Below, in pieces: positions 9,309 through 17,789 of a stretch of DNA of 64,000 nucleotides; the first letter of the stretch is position 1, and the number at the start of each line of letters is the position of its first letter. The DNA is from Pedobacter ginsenosidimutans (GTDB lineage: Bacteria > Bacteroidota > Bacteroidia > Sphingobacteriales > Sphingobacteriaceae): positions 186,001 to 250,000 of the forward strand of contig NZ_LMZQ01000007.1 of NCBI RefSeq assembly GCF_001442625.1, in the 5' to 3' direction. Position numbers and translations under genes: made by a program. A model generated the notes under the pieces. It ran no database searches and was not told the origin of the DNA. It saw nothing but the letters and a program-made list of their open reading frames with translations.

Positions 9309-10475
9309 ATGATAAAAGAAAAAAGACTAGCTGTTGTATTAACGCATCCTGTACAATATTATAGTATTTTATTTCAACAACTGGCTAAATCCTGTGTGCT
9401 GGAGGTTTTCTATACGGCGGGAAAAGAAGCATCTGAAATAAAATACGACAAGGGTTTCCAAAAAGAATTTAAGTGGGATATTCCACTCCTTGATGGTTAC
9501 AATCACTCTTTTTTACAAAATAAGGCAGTAACCCCAGATCATAGCGCGTTCTTTGGGGTAAAAAATATTGATCTTATTTCGTCGCTTGAGCATTTTTCGC
9601 CAAACGCCATTCTTTTTTTTGGTTGGTCCTATCATAGCCACCTAAAAGCAATGCGATATTTTACAGGAAAAATTCCAGTCTGGTTCCGTGGTGATTCTAC
9701 ATTACTTGATCATCAAAACTGGTTCAAAAAAAGTTTAAGATGGTTTTTGCTCACCTGGATTTATAGTCATGTTGATAAAGCATTTTATGTGGGTACTGCA
9801 AATAAGGCTTATTTTAAGAGGTATGGACTAAAAGATGACCAACTCGTTTATGCGCCTCACGCAATTGACAACGAACGTTTTGGAGCTAATCATCAAATTG
9901 AAGCTTCAAATTTACGAGCAGAATTAGGCATCAAAAGAACTGACATATTGATTCTATTCGCAGGGAAATTTGAGCCCAAGAAAAATCCTCTATTATTATT
10001 AAGAGCATTCTTAGTGCTAAGTCAACAAAACACACATCTCCTTTTTGTTGGGAATGGTTACTTAGAAAAACAGTTAAAAGAAGAAAGTCAAAATTCGACT
10101 CATTCAGATAGGATACATTTTTTAAACTTCCAAAATCAGAGTCAAATGCCCATCATTTATCAAATGTCTGATATATTTTGTCTACCTTCTGAAGGACCAA
10201 ATGAAACCTGGGGGTTAGCTATAAACGAGGCTATGGCAGCAGGTCGCTCTGTAATTGCTTCGAATGCTGTTGGTTGTTCCACTGATTTGATCAGAGATAA
10301 TTATAATGGCTTTTGCTTTAGATCAACTGATTTATTTGATCTAAAACAAAAGTTAACACTTTTAACTGAAAATTTTATTTATAAAAAATTCGGTAAAAGA
10401 TCTAAAAATATTATTGCTGATTGGAATTACAATCAACAAGTTCTCGTAATACTAAATGAACTTAATCAAAAATGA
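9309..10475 (+). CDS. glycosyltransferase family 4
   Basis: 388 residues from ATG 9309. The open frame extends upstream to 9141 but that part overlaps the previous gene and encodes nothing family-like; RLAVVLTHPVQYYSILFQQL fits the true N-terminus. The C-terminal nucleotide-sugar domain has ILFAGKFEPKKNP near residue 220, DIFCLPSEGPNETWGLAINE near residue 297 and AMAAGRSVIASNAVGC. The E-x7-E element is present in ETWGLAINE. It is a retaining GT4 enzyme, most likely cytoplasmic. Its last bases overlap the ATG of the following GT2 gene (ATGA), so both are probably made in fixed proportion. Confidence 0.88.
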   Translation: MIKEKRLAVVLTHPVQYYSILFQQLAKSCVLEVFYTAGKEASEIKYDKGFQKEFKWDIPLLDGYNHSFLQNKAVTPDHSAFFGVKNIDLISSLEHFSPNAILFFGWSYHSHLKAMRYFTGKIPVWFRGDSTLLDHQNWFKKSLRWFLLTWIYSHVDKAFYVGTANKAYFKRYGLKDDQLVYAPHAIDNERFGANHQIEASNLRAELGIKRTDILILFAGKFEPKKNPLLLLRAFLVLSQQNTHLLFVGNGYLEKQLKEESQNSTHSDRIHFLNFQNQSQMPIIYQMSDIFCLPSEGPNETWGLAINEAMAAGRSVIASNAVGCSTDLIRDNYNGFCFRSTDLFDLKQKLTLLTENFIYKKFGKRSKNIIADWNYNQQVLVILNELNQK

Positions 10476-11455
10476 AGGAAGAAAAGTCATTTTTTAAAAA
10501 AATTGCAGTTATCCTTCCTGTTTTCAATGGTGGAGAGTTTCTATCGGATTCTGTTAAATCTGTCTTAGAACAAGAGAATAACGATTATGAGTTTATCGCA
10601 TGTGATGATGCATCTACCGATTTAAGCTTAGCAAAGCTGTTAGAACTAAAATCTCTTTTCCCTGAAAACTTTACAGTAATATCTAATGCAAAGAATGAAG
10701 GTTTATTCAGGACATTAAATAAATTAATTGGTAGTTCAAAAGCTCCCCTTATTCACCTTTGGTCTCAAGATGATATCATGAAGCCTAATTGTTTAACTGA
10801 ATGTATTAAATTCCATGAAAATCATGATAACATAAGCATGAGTTATCATGACACAGAATATATTGATGAAAAAGGGGAAATAATCCCAAACGATAAGCAA
10901 GATGGAACTCCGACCATTATTACTACTTCTAGGTATGCCAATATATCGGTTCGTTGGGGATGTATAGCCGGAAATATTGCAAATGTAACACTTAAAAGAA
11001 GCTATCTTAATAAAGCTGGCCTGTTTAATGAAGATTTGGTTGTTAGTGGCGATTTTGAATTGTGGACAAGGCTTGCTTCTATTTCAAACATTGGGCGGAA
11101 CCCGGAAAAATTGATTTATCTTAGGAGACATGCGGGTCAATTTAGTAGAAATTACAAAAGCATTTTCCAACGTATACAGGAAGACATTGCCATTCACAAA
11201 AAAATAATCGGATTACTGCCAAATAAAGAGCAAAAAATTGCCTTACGATGGTGGCGATGGAAAACATTAACGTCGTATTTTAATGACCTTTTATTTTTAC
11301 TATTAAGAAAAGAATATGTTGAATTCAGCAAACTACTGAAGTTATTGAAGGAAAAAAACAACATATTTAAAATAAGTATGAGATGGTTTTTAATACGAAT
11401 TATGAGATTAATAAAATTGGATATTTATTTTTATAAAAAAGTACTCGACCGTTAG
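10472..11455 (+). CDS. glycosyltransferase family 2
   Basis: A 327-residue GT2 enzyme with KIAVILPVFNGGEFLSDSV, YEFIACDDASTDLS, NEGLFRTLNKLI and the metal-site region HLWSQDDIMKPN near residue 100, where QDD replaces the usual DxD; SQDD occurs in many rhamnosyltransferase-like GT2 proteins. GDFELWTRLA near residue 192 supplies the catalytic acidic pair. The C-terminal 100 residues are very basic and partly hydrophobic, suggesting membrane contact. It starts within the stop of the previous gene and ends one base before the Wzy-like gene. Confidence 0.88.
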   Translation: MKEEKSFFKKIAVILPVFNGGEFLSDSVKSVLEQENNDYEFIACDDASTDLSLAKLLELKSLFPENFTVISNAKNEGLFRTLNKLIGSSKAPLIHLWSQDDIMKPNCLTECIKFHENHDNISMSYHDTEYIDEKGEIIPNDKQDGTPTIITTSRYANISVRWGCIAGNIANVTLKRSYLNKAGLFNEDLVVSGDFELWTRLASISNIGRNPEKLIYLRRHAGQFSRNYKSIFQRIQEDIAIHKKIIGLLPNKEQKIALRWWRWKTLTSYFNDLLFLLLRKEYVEFSKLLKLLKEKNNIFKISMRWFLIRIMRLIKLDIYFYKKVLDR

Positions 11456-11456
11456 G

Positions 11457-12851
11457 ATGAATAATTTTCAAAAAATTGGTCCAACAGGCAAAATACTTCT
11501 ATCTCTGTTATTAGTTTACGCTATCACAAGTAAAAATCCAAGTGAAACCATAATTGCTATTCTTATCCCTTTTTTATTAATCCCCTTACTATGGAAGAAA
11601 AATGAATCGCCATTTCTTTTCATGGGTTTAATGTTGCAATGGCTATCAATAAATATTAAAGTTTTTTATGCAAATTTTGAGAGACTAAAGTTTGAAGACA
11701 CCTTTGAAAATTATAGAGATATAGAGAAAGCATTTTATTTTAGTAATATAGGATTGCTATCAATAGCTTTAGGTATATTTTTAATCATACGCAAGTTTAG
11801 AATATCTGACATTGAATATTCCAAACTGGCTTTAACCTATGATTCTAGGAAAATTGTACCGATTTATCTTATCGTAGCTATCATCTACCCTATTATTTCT
11901 GAAGGATCTTTTCGTTTTGGGGGGCTACAACAACCTATTTCTAAACTCGCAGATTTTAAGTGGATGGTATTTTTTATATTCATGCTCAGTTGCCTCTATA
12001 CTAAACAATTCAAACTTTTTGCGATCATAGCTATTGCTGAGGTAGTAATGAGTTTAACTGGATTCTTCTCTAGTTTCAAAGATTATTTCTTGGTTATTTT
12101 TGGGGGTATTCTAATCATCTATGGAAGGAGCCTGAAATTCAAACAGATCCTGCCACTGACAGCACTTACTGCAATACTTATTTATATGATTATCATCTGG
12201 CAATATGTGAAGCCAGAATACCGTCAATACCTGAATGGTGGTGCAATGACCCAGAATAATATCCGCACAACAGGAGAGTCACTTTCAAAACTTGGTGAGA
12301 TAGTAAGTAAGGTTGACCAGCAGTCAGTTAACTCAGGTTTCAAGCAAACAGTAGACCGCCTCTCATATATTGATTTCTTTTCGGCCACAATCGATTATGT
12401 ACCAAGAGTAATCCCCCATACTCATGGTCGTTTATGGAGCGATGCGGTTGGACGCGTATTACAGCCTCGTATTCTTTTTCCAAACAAAAAGGCAATTGAT
12501 GATTCAGAAACCACCCGCCAATATTCTGGTATGATGGTAGCCGGAACAGAACAAGGCACTTCGATCAGTTTAGGTTACATGACCGAAAATTATATTGATT
12601 TCGGAATGCCCGGCATGTTTTTCAGTTTATTTGGCTATGGTTTATTGATTGGTTTGGTTTATAAATATGTAATGACCAGCAGCCCCGATAAGTTGATTGG
12701 AACGGCAATGGTTATACCCTTATTTATTTTAATTTACCTTTTCGAATCTGCGCTTAATAAACTGATCGGTGGTTTGCTGATGTACCTTTTGATTTATGAA
12801 CTTATCCGTCGTTTCGCACTTAAAACTTTTTTAAAACAGATTAAAATTTAA
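11457..12851 (+). CDS. Wzy-like polysaccharide polymerase/ligase, exosortase-Y-associated type
   Basis: A 464-residue integral membrane protein with roughly ten to eleven hydrophobic segments and one large soluble loop at about residues 255-370 (from TQNNIRTTGES through YIDFFSATIDYVPR and HTHGRLWSDAVGRVLQPR to GTEQGTSISLGY). That topology fits O-antigen polymerases (Wzy), which join repeat units at the periplasmic face. An exosortase gene lies 2.2 kb downstream, matching the family I know as exosortase-Y-associated Wzy-like proteins. Codons for the first half are AT-rich like the upstream genes, while from about 12100 on the sequence is clearly richer in G+C, so the gene may be a recombination joint. 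Confidence 0.75.
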   Translation: MNNFQKIGPTGKILLSLLLVYAITSKNPSETIIAILIPFLLIPLLWKKNESPFLFMGLMLQWLSINIKVFYANFERLKFEDTFENYRDIEKAFYFSNIGLLSIALGIFLIIRKFRISDIEYSKLALTYDSRKIVPIYLIVAIIYPIISEGSFRFGGLQQPISKLADFKWMVFFIFMLSCLYTKQFKLFAIIAIAEVVMSLTGFFSSFKDYFLVIFGGILIIYGRSLKFKQILPLTALTAILIYMIIIWQYVKPEYRQYLNGGAMTQNNIRTTGESLSKLGEIVSKVDQQSVNSGFKQTVDRLSYIDFFSATIDYVPRVIPHTHGRLWSDAVGRVLQPRILFPNKKAIDDSETTRQYSGMMVAGTEQGTSISLGYMTENYIDFGMPGMFFSLFGYGLLIGLVYKYVMTSSPDKLIGTAMVIPLFILIYLFESALNKLIGGLLMYLLIYELIRRFALKTFLKQIKI

Positions 12852-14069
12852 TTGAAAATCATTCAAGTTTCTGCTTCTTACAAACCGGCGTATATTTACG
12901 GCGGGCCTATACAGAGCGTTGCGAAACTGTGCGAAGCAATGGCAGCGCTAAGCGACAGGCGGGAGGCGAAAAGCGAAGTTGACTTACAGGTTTTAACGAC
13001 TACAGCAAACGGAACATCTGAACTAGACGTAACCATAGGGAAAACTACTTTAGTCGACGGAGTAAAAGTTAGCTATTTTAAACGCTGGACTAAAGATCAT
13101 AGTCATTTTTCGCCTGGATTGTTGTGGAATTTACGGAAAAAGATCCTTCGTTACACTCAGGATGACAAGCTAAGTATTCAGGATGACAAATTGATTATTC
13201 ACATTCATGCCTGGTGGAACCTCGTTTCGGTCTTAAGCTGTTTGGTGGCAAAGTGGTATGGGATGCAGGTAGTGCTTTCGCCAAGGGGTATGCTTACAGT
13301 TTATTCGCAGCATAACCGAAGTTCATTTTCCAAAAAGCTTCTGCACAAGCTGATCGGAAAAAAGCTTTTGCAATATTGCCATGTCCACGCCACCAGTATT
13401 CAGGAAAAGCGCGATATCCTTGAGATCATTACGCCAAGAAGCATTACAGTAATCCCGAATTTAGTCAATTTAACTTCAGAAGTACCGAGCATAAAGTATC
13501 AAGTATCAAGTCGGAATAACCTTAATTCACCAAGTTTCAAACTTATTTTTCTTTCACGTATTGAAAAAAAAAAAGGACTTGAGCTGTTGTTCGATGCCCT
13601 ATCCTTACTCGATATAGATTGGCAGCTTACCATTGCAGGTTCGGGCAAAAAGGAATATGTTGCAGACTTACAGGTAAAAGCGCAAAGGTTAAAACTAGAT
13701 CATCGCATCAATTGGATTGGACAGGTTTCAGATCAGAACAAATATGGGTTAATGGCCAAACACGATTTATTGGTACTGACCTCCTATAACGAAAATTTTG
13801 CAAACGTGGTCATTGAAAGTTTAAGTGTCGGAACACCCGTTTTAATATCTGATCGAGTGGGTTTATCAGATTATGTATGCGAGCAGCAATTGGGCTGGGT
13901 ATGCGCACTGGAAGCCAACGATATTAAAGAAAAATTAATAACCTCGTATCGCGCTCAAGAAGCCAGAGAAAAGATGAAGCAATCTGCACCAGAAATCATC
14001 AGGAGAGATTTTAATGATCAAGCTTTGGCTAAACGATACCTAGCGTTGTATAGAAGATTGGCCCAATGA
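12852..14069 (+). CDS. glycosyltransferase family 4 (XrtY-locus type) with in-frame repeat insertions
   Basis: A 405-residue GT4 enzyme starting at TTG 12852, directly after the Wzy-like stop. IIQVSASYKPAYIYGGPIQS at the N-terminus, VVLSPRGMLTVYS in the middle, FLSRIEKKKGLELLFDAL and VLTSYNENFANVVIESLSVG give the complete family pattern, with E-x7-E in ENFANVVIE. I recall a named glycosyltransferase family tied to XrtY loci that starts similarly, but cannot confirm it. Three segments look foreign to the fold: LSDRREAKSEVD near residue 35, RYTQDDKLSIQDDKL near residue 105 and PSIKYQVSSRNN near residue 217. Their DNA contains short tandem or REP-like sequence. The frame stays open across all three. 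Confidence 0.85.
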   Translation: MKIIQVSASYKPAYIYGGPIQSVAKLCEAMAALSDRREAKSEVDLQVLTTTANGTSELDVTIGKTTLVDGVKVSYFKRWTKDHSHFSPGLLWNLRKKILRYTQDDKLSIQDDKLIIHIHAWWNLVSVLSCLVAKWYGMQVVLSPRGMLTVYSQHNRSSFSKKLLHKLIGKKLLQYCHVHATSIQEKRDILEIITPRSITVIPNLVNLTSEVPSIKYQVSSRNNLNSPSFKLIFLSRIEKKKGLELLFDALSLLDIDWQLTIAGSGKKEYVADLQVKAQRLKLDHRINWIGQVSDQNKYGLMAKHDLLVLTSYNENFANVVIESLSVGTPVLISDRVGLSDYVCEQQLGWVCALEANDIKEKLITSYRAQEAREKMKQSAPEIIRRDFNDQALAKRYLALYRRLAQ

Positions 14070-14920
14070 ACCAGGAATTCAGCTTTATCATTTTAACTTT
14101 TAACGAAGAGGTCCATCTTCCCCGTTTATTAGCCTCCATCAAAGATCTACAGGCCAATACCTTCATTCTGGATAGCGGAAGTACTGATGGAACGTTAAAT
14201 ATTGCTAAAACATATGGTGTAGAAGTAAAAAACCATGCTTTTATCAATCATCCTAAACAATGGGATTTTGCGCTGAAAAATTTTAATATTAAAACGCCAT
14301 GGACAATCGGACTAGATGCCGATCAATTAGTTACGCCAGAACTTTTCAACCAACTTCAAAAATTTAGGCACACAGATTTCGAAGGTATAAACGGGATTTA
14401 TTTTAACAGAAAAAACTATTTCCAAGGGAGCTGGATCCGCTATGGGGGCTACTACCCTATTTATCTGTTGAAGATGTTCAGAACCGGAATCGGTTATTCT
14501 GATTTGAATGAGAATATGGATCACCGCTTTATTGTTCCAGGCAAAACCGTCATCTGGACGAAGGGGCACTTGGTGGAAGAAAATCTTAAAGAGAATAATA
14601 TCGATTTCTGGTTTAAAAAACATGAAAAATATAGCGACCTGATTGCTGAGGAAGAAATAGAGCGGACGAAAAAGCTACGTTTTCAAACATTAAAACCAAA
14701 TATATGGGGCAATCCTGACGAAAAAAAAGCCTGGCTAAAAAGGCTTTGGTGGAAATTGCCGCTGGGATTGCGCCCCTATTTGTATTATGGCTACCGCATG
14801 GTAGTTCAATTCGGTATCCTTGACAATAAAACCGCCAGAAAATTCCATTATCTACAGGGGCTCTGGTTTAGAAAACTGATAGATAGAAAAATTCTGGCCT
14901 TGCGAAAGCAAAATGAATAA
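14066..14920 (+). CDS. glycosyltransferase family 2
   Basis: A 284-residue GT2 enzyme. FSFIILTFNEEVHLPRLL, FILDSGSTDGTLNIA, QWDFALKNF and WTIGLDADQLVTPEL (DAD as the metal site near residue 92) give the layout of the WaaE/KdtX-like subgroup of beta-glycosyltransferases. HLVEENLKENNIDFWFKKH and the KLPLGLRPYLYYGYRM segment near the C-terminus are also typical of that subgroup. It overlaps the previous gene by ATGA. In this position, before the exosortase gene, it probably belongs to the conserved backbone of the locus rather than the variable cassette. Base composition matches the downstream genes. Confidence 0.87.
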   Translation: MNQEFSFIILTFNEEVHLPRLLASIKDLQANTFILDSGSTDGTLNIAKTYGVEVKNHAFINHPKQWDFALKNFNIKTPWTIGLDADQLVTPELFNQLQKFRHTDFEGINGIYFNRKNYFQGSWIRYGGYYPIYLLKMFRTGIGYSDLNENMDHRFIVPGKTVIWTKGHLVEENLKENNIDFWFKKHEKYSDLIAEEEIERTKKLRFQTLKPNIWGNPDEKKAWLKRLWWKLPLGLRPYLYYGYRMVVQFGILDNKTARKFHYLQGLWFRKLIDRKILALRKQNE

Positions 14921-14999
14921 TGATCTATACCCTCACACCCATCATAATTAATCGTACAATCAGTATATTACAACCATCCCGCTTTAAATCAGAAAAACT

Positions 15000-15007
15000 T
15001 ACCTTTG
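15000..15007 (+). promoter_or_regulatory. candidate -7 promoter box before the exosortase gene
   Basis: TACCTTTG matches the Bacteroidota -7 consensus TAnnTTTG and lies 16 bases before the ATG at 15024, inside the only sizeable gap (103 bases) in the second half of the polysaccharide locus. I see no clear -33 TTG element, so it is a match to one box only. If real, the exosortase and downstream genes have their own short-leader transcript. Confidence 0.4.
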
Positions 15008-15023
15008 TACATCCGAAGAAGAT

Positions 15024-15644
15024 ATGAACGAAATCCAGGCCAAAGAAGCTAGAAAACAAGCAAATAGAAAAGCAATAAAATTTATAGTAGCGCTTTTTAT
15101 ATTATATATCTTATTCAGCCAGGCAAACCTGTTTATGAACAGTGTAACTAGCCCAGACGCAAAATATTATAACGCAACAATCAGTACACATTTCAATTAT
15201 ATACAAGGATTAAGAACAGCATTAATCGTTCCTGCTGTATGGATCATCAAAGCCTTTGGTTTTTACGCCATCTATAACGAAACGGATGTGATGGTTGTGG
15301 CAGGCCCGTACCTCCGCGTTAATTATTCTTGTTTGGGGCTTGGAGTGATGAGTTTTTTGGCTGCCTTTGTACTGGCATTCCCAGCACCGTGGAAATCGAC
15401 CTTTAAGATGCTGGCTATTGGGATTTTAACCATCTATATTTTAAATGTCTGCCGGATTGCTGGTTTAGGTGTTTTACTTGGTTTTTTTGAATCCCAACGA
15501 CAAAACTTTACCTACCACCACGAAATCTTTAATATTATTGTTTATATCTGCATTTTCACTCTATTGTATTTCTGGATCAAGAAAAATACCAGGAAAACGG
15601 ACAAAATAGAAGTTGGAGAGAACGATCAACCAAAAGAAGATTAA
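15024..15644 (+). CDS. xrtY: exosortase (XrtY type)
   Basis: A 206-residue multi-pass membrane protein of exosortase/archaeosortase type. The catalytic set is visible: Cys103 in NYSCLGLG, Arg144 in NVCRIAGLG and His165/His166 in YHHEIFN. These follow the C...R...H order of the family, which cleaves a C-terminal sorting signal and moves the protein to a surface anchor. Hydrophobic segments lie at about 18-37, 63-82, 105-125, 128-142 and 168-185. Short Bacteroidota exosortases of this size are linked with polysaccharide loci, and here it sits after a Wzy-like gene. No target protein with a recognisable sorting tail is visible in this window. Confidence 0.82.
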   Translation: MNEIQAKEARKQANRKAIKFIVALFILYILFSQANLFMNSVTSPDAKYYNATISTHFNYIQGLRTALIVPAVWIIKAFGFYAIYNETDVMVVAGPYLRVNYSCLGLGVMSFLAAFVLAFPAPWKSTFKMLAIGILTIYILNVCRIAGLGVLLGFFESQRQNFTYHHEIFNIIVYICIFTLLYFWIKKNTRKTDKIEVGENDQPKED

Positions 15645-15651
15645 TATTCCA

Positions 15652-16203
15652 TTGAATAAAACTCAGCTCTATAAAAACTTTAATACCGGCGATTTTAAGA
15701 TCGGCGCATCACTATTGAAACAGTTTTTATGGTACTTTACCGATGTATTCTTTTTTAAAAGCAGACTTATACCGAGCAGTTCGGTACTTGTGTTCTTATT
15801 GAGGTTATACGGAGCGAAGATCGGAAAAGAAGTTCGTATTAAACCCGGCATTCATATCAAATATCCATGGAAGCTTATTATAGGTGATTACAGCTGGCTT
15901 GCCGATTGTTATATCGAGAATTTAGATCTTGTGCGCATTGGTGCAAACTGCTGTATCTCGCAGAATGCCATGCTAATGACGGGAAATCATAATTATGCCA
16001 AAACCAGTTTCGATCTGATTACTAAACCAATTTTAATCGAAGATGGCGTATGGATCGGTGCTGAAGCCAAAGTTGCTCCTGGCCTTCATTTATTCAGTCA
16101 TGCTGTACTTTCCATGGGTAGTGTTGCAACCAACGATCTTGAAGCCTATTCCATCTATCAGGGCAACCCCGCCATAAAAACAAGAAAAAGGGAAATCCAC
16201 TAG
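15652..16203 (+). CDS. WcaF-like sugar O-acetyltransferase (left-handed beta helix)
   Basis: About 183 residues from TTG 15652; an earlier in-frame TTG at 15613 would overlap the exosortase gene by 32 bases. Homology should begin at NKTQLYKNFNTGDF, which supports the later start. The core has hexapeptide turns (IKPGIHIKYP, IIGDYSWLADC, VRIGANCCIS, IEDGVWIGAEAKVAPG, SMGSVATND) that form a left-handed beta helix. TGNHNY holds the conserved histidine used for acetyl transfer. Such enzymes, known from colanic acid synthesis, acetylate sugar hydroxyls from acetyl-CoA as trimers in the cytoplasm. It ends three bases before the deacetylase start. Confidence 0.85.
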   Translation: MNKTQLYKNFNTGDFKIGASLLKQFLWYFTDVFFFKSRLIPSSSVLVFLLRLYGAKIGKEVRIKPGIHIKYPWKLIIGDYSWLADCYIENLDLVRIGANCCISQNAMLMTGNHNYAKTSFDLITKPILIEDGVWIGAEAKVAPGLHLFSHAVLSMGSVATNDLEAYSIYQGNPAIKTRKREIH

Positions 16204-16205
16204 TC

Positions 16206-16949
16206 TTGAACATTCCAATTATCATGCTCCACCATATCAATAATCTTCCCGGTCCAGGCCTGGAAAATTGGAGCATCAGTGAAGAAAAGTTCATCCTCTT
16301 GCTCGACACCATTGAAAAGCATGGGTTTACTACCACTACTTTTGAACTGTTAAAAGATCATAATCACCAAAGGCGGCAGAAGGAAGTGATCCTGAGTTTT
16401 GATGATTGCCCGGCTGCACTTTTTGAATTCGCTATTCCAGAACTACTGAAACGAAATATGAAAGCTGTATTTTTTATCCCAACGGGCGAAATTGCTGGTT
16501 TTAACAGGTGGGATGTATCGGAACAGGGCTTTTCAAGGTTCAGTTTAATGAATGCCGAGCAGCTCATTTATCTTTCTAATCTCGGCATGGAGATTGCGAG
16601 CCATGGCAAACATCACCTAAGGGCAAATAAAATCAGTGAAGAAGTATTTTATCAGGAAATTTTGGCTGCCAAAAATGAACTCGAAGCGCTTCTGCAGAAA
16701 GATATAGTTGCCCTTGCCTATCCCTATGGCGAGGTTCCCAAAAATTACAAAACACTGGTCAGCCAGGCAGGCTATACTTTTGGACTTTCGATCTATCAGC
16801 GGAGATCGAATCAGTTTGCACTGCGTAGGATAGGCATCCACACGCGCGATACCGAGAGCTCCATATCTTTTAAACTGAGTAAGTCCTATCAGTTTATGCG
16901 TACATTCTTCGATCCAATTCTCTGGATAAAAAAGGCTACTAGGGTCTAA
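16206..16949 (+). CDS. polysaccharide deacetylase (CE4, NodB homology)
   Basis: A 247-residue protein with the NodB fold. ILSFDDCPAA at 63-72 gives the Asp66-Asp67 pair (base and metal ligand), SHGKHH at 132-137 gives the two metal-binding histidines His133 and His137, and AYPYGEVPKN at 171-180 is motif 3. A signal peptide is absent, so it probably acts in the cytoplasm on a lipid-linked sugar rather than outside the cell. It starts at TTG 16206 and ends with a small tail-to-tail overlap with the methyltransferase on the opposite strand. Removal of an N-acetyl group from a GlcNAc-like residue is the likely reaction; the family also includes chitin and peptidoglycan deacetylases. Confidence 0.85.
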   Translation: MNIPIIMLHHINNLPGPGLENWSISEEKFILLLDTIEKHGFTTTTFELLKDHNHQRRQKEVILSFDDCPAALFEFAIPELLKRNMKAVFFIPTGEIAGFNRWDVSEQGFSRFSLMNAEQLIYLSNLGMEIASHGKHHLRANKISEEVFYQEILAAKNELEALLQKDIVALAYPYGEVPKNYKTLVSQAGYTFGLSIYQRRSNQFALRRIGIHTRDTESSISFKLSKSYQFMRTFFDPILWIKKATRV

Positions 16950-17562
16950 ATACCACCACTTTCCATTTTTGATTGTTTTCATTAAGTATCTCTTGAAAAG
17001 AGATAAAATTGAAGTGCTTTTTGAGTTTCTCCCAGATCACATCATGGCCTAAAAAATCGCACATGGAAATAATGAAATACCCACCCTTATTTAAGTTCTG
17101 GTTTATACATTTCTGAATGGTATTTAACGGCCTGTTGAAATAATACAAGGTTTCATTGAAGATGATTACATCAAACTTCCCTTCCAACTTTTGATAGTCG
17201 AAATCTAACTGCTTAAAATTAGCCTTCGAAAATGAAGCTTTTGCTTTTTCAACTGCATTGCCGGATATATCGATTCCTAGGTAATTTAATGGTTCTGCTG
17301 CCGCTTTAAGGTAATGATAAAGGACCCCCTGTCCGCAGCCCACATCTAAAATCTTACCCGATCCATACTTTTTAAACAGATCTACAATAGCTAAATAATG
17401 ATCTTTTTCAGCTTCAGCGTAAAGATAATCCCAATCCTTACCACAAAACTGTTTTTCCCATATACTTTTTGATACTCTATTACCAAAGCCAAATCGTGAT
17501 AAAACAAAGATGTAGACCTGATGTCTGATTTTATTTTTGACCTTATCGAAAAGAAGCTCCAT
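16939..17562 (-). CDS. class I SAM-dependent methyltransferase
   Basis: A 207-residue methyltransferase read on the minus strand. ILDVGCGQGVLYHYL near residue 75 is the SAM-binding loop, YLGIDISGNAVEKA supplies the acidic ribose-binding residue, FDVIIFNETLYYF is motif IV, and GGYFIISMCD follows. Its 3' end overlaps the end of the deacetylase gene by 11 bases. It is the only gene of the polysaccharide region on this strand, so it marks the right border of the locus. It could modify a polysaccharide precursor or a small molecule; the sequence does not decide. Confidence 0.82.
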   Translation of the reverse strand: MELLFDKVKNKIRHQVYIFVLSRFGFGNRVSKSIWEKQFCGKDWDYLYAEAEKDHYLAIVDLFKKYGSGKILDVGCGQGVLYHYLKAAAEPLNYLGIDISGNAVEKAKASFSKANFKQLDFDYQKLEGKFDVIIFNETLYYFNRPLNTIQKCINQNLNKGGYFIISMCDFLGHDVIWEKLKKHFNFISFQEILNENNQKWKVVVFRP

Positions 17563-17741
17563 GTTAAAAATCGGGATTGATAGACGAATAATTCTCCAGA
17601 AAGATGATTCTTTTGAGGATCATAAATATTTGTAAACAAATATAATTTTCCTAGTGGAGAGATGAACAATAAAAAATATTTTATTCTCGTTTTAAAAATC
17701 GAACTGAATTTCTATTTAAACCCAAAAGTCTGTTCATTTTT

Positions 17742-17749
17742 TAACTTTG
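17742..17749 (+). promoter_or_regulatory. candidate -7 promoter box before pepE
   Basis: TAACTTTG fits the Bacteroidota TAnnTTTG -7 consensus and lies 41 bases before the ATG of the dipeptidase gene, in the divergent gap between it and the methyltransferase. No convincing -33 box is seen at the expected distance. Confidence 0.38.
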
Positions 17750-17789
17750 CAAAACAAGCTTTTAAAAACTGGAAAATAAATTTACCAAA

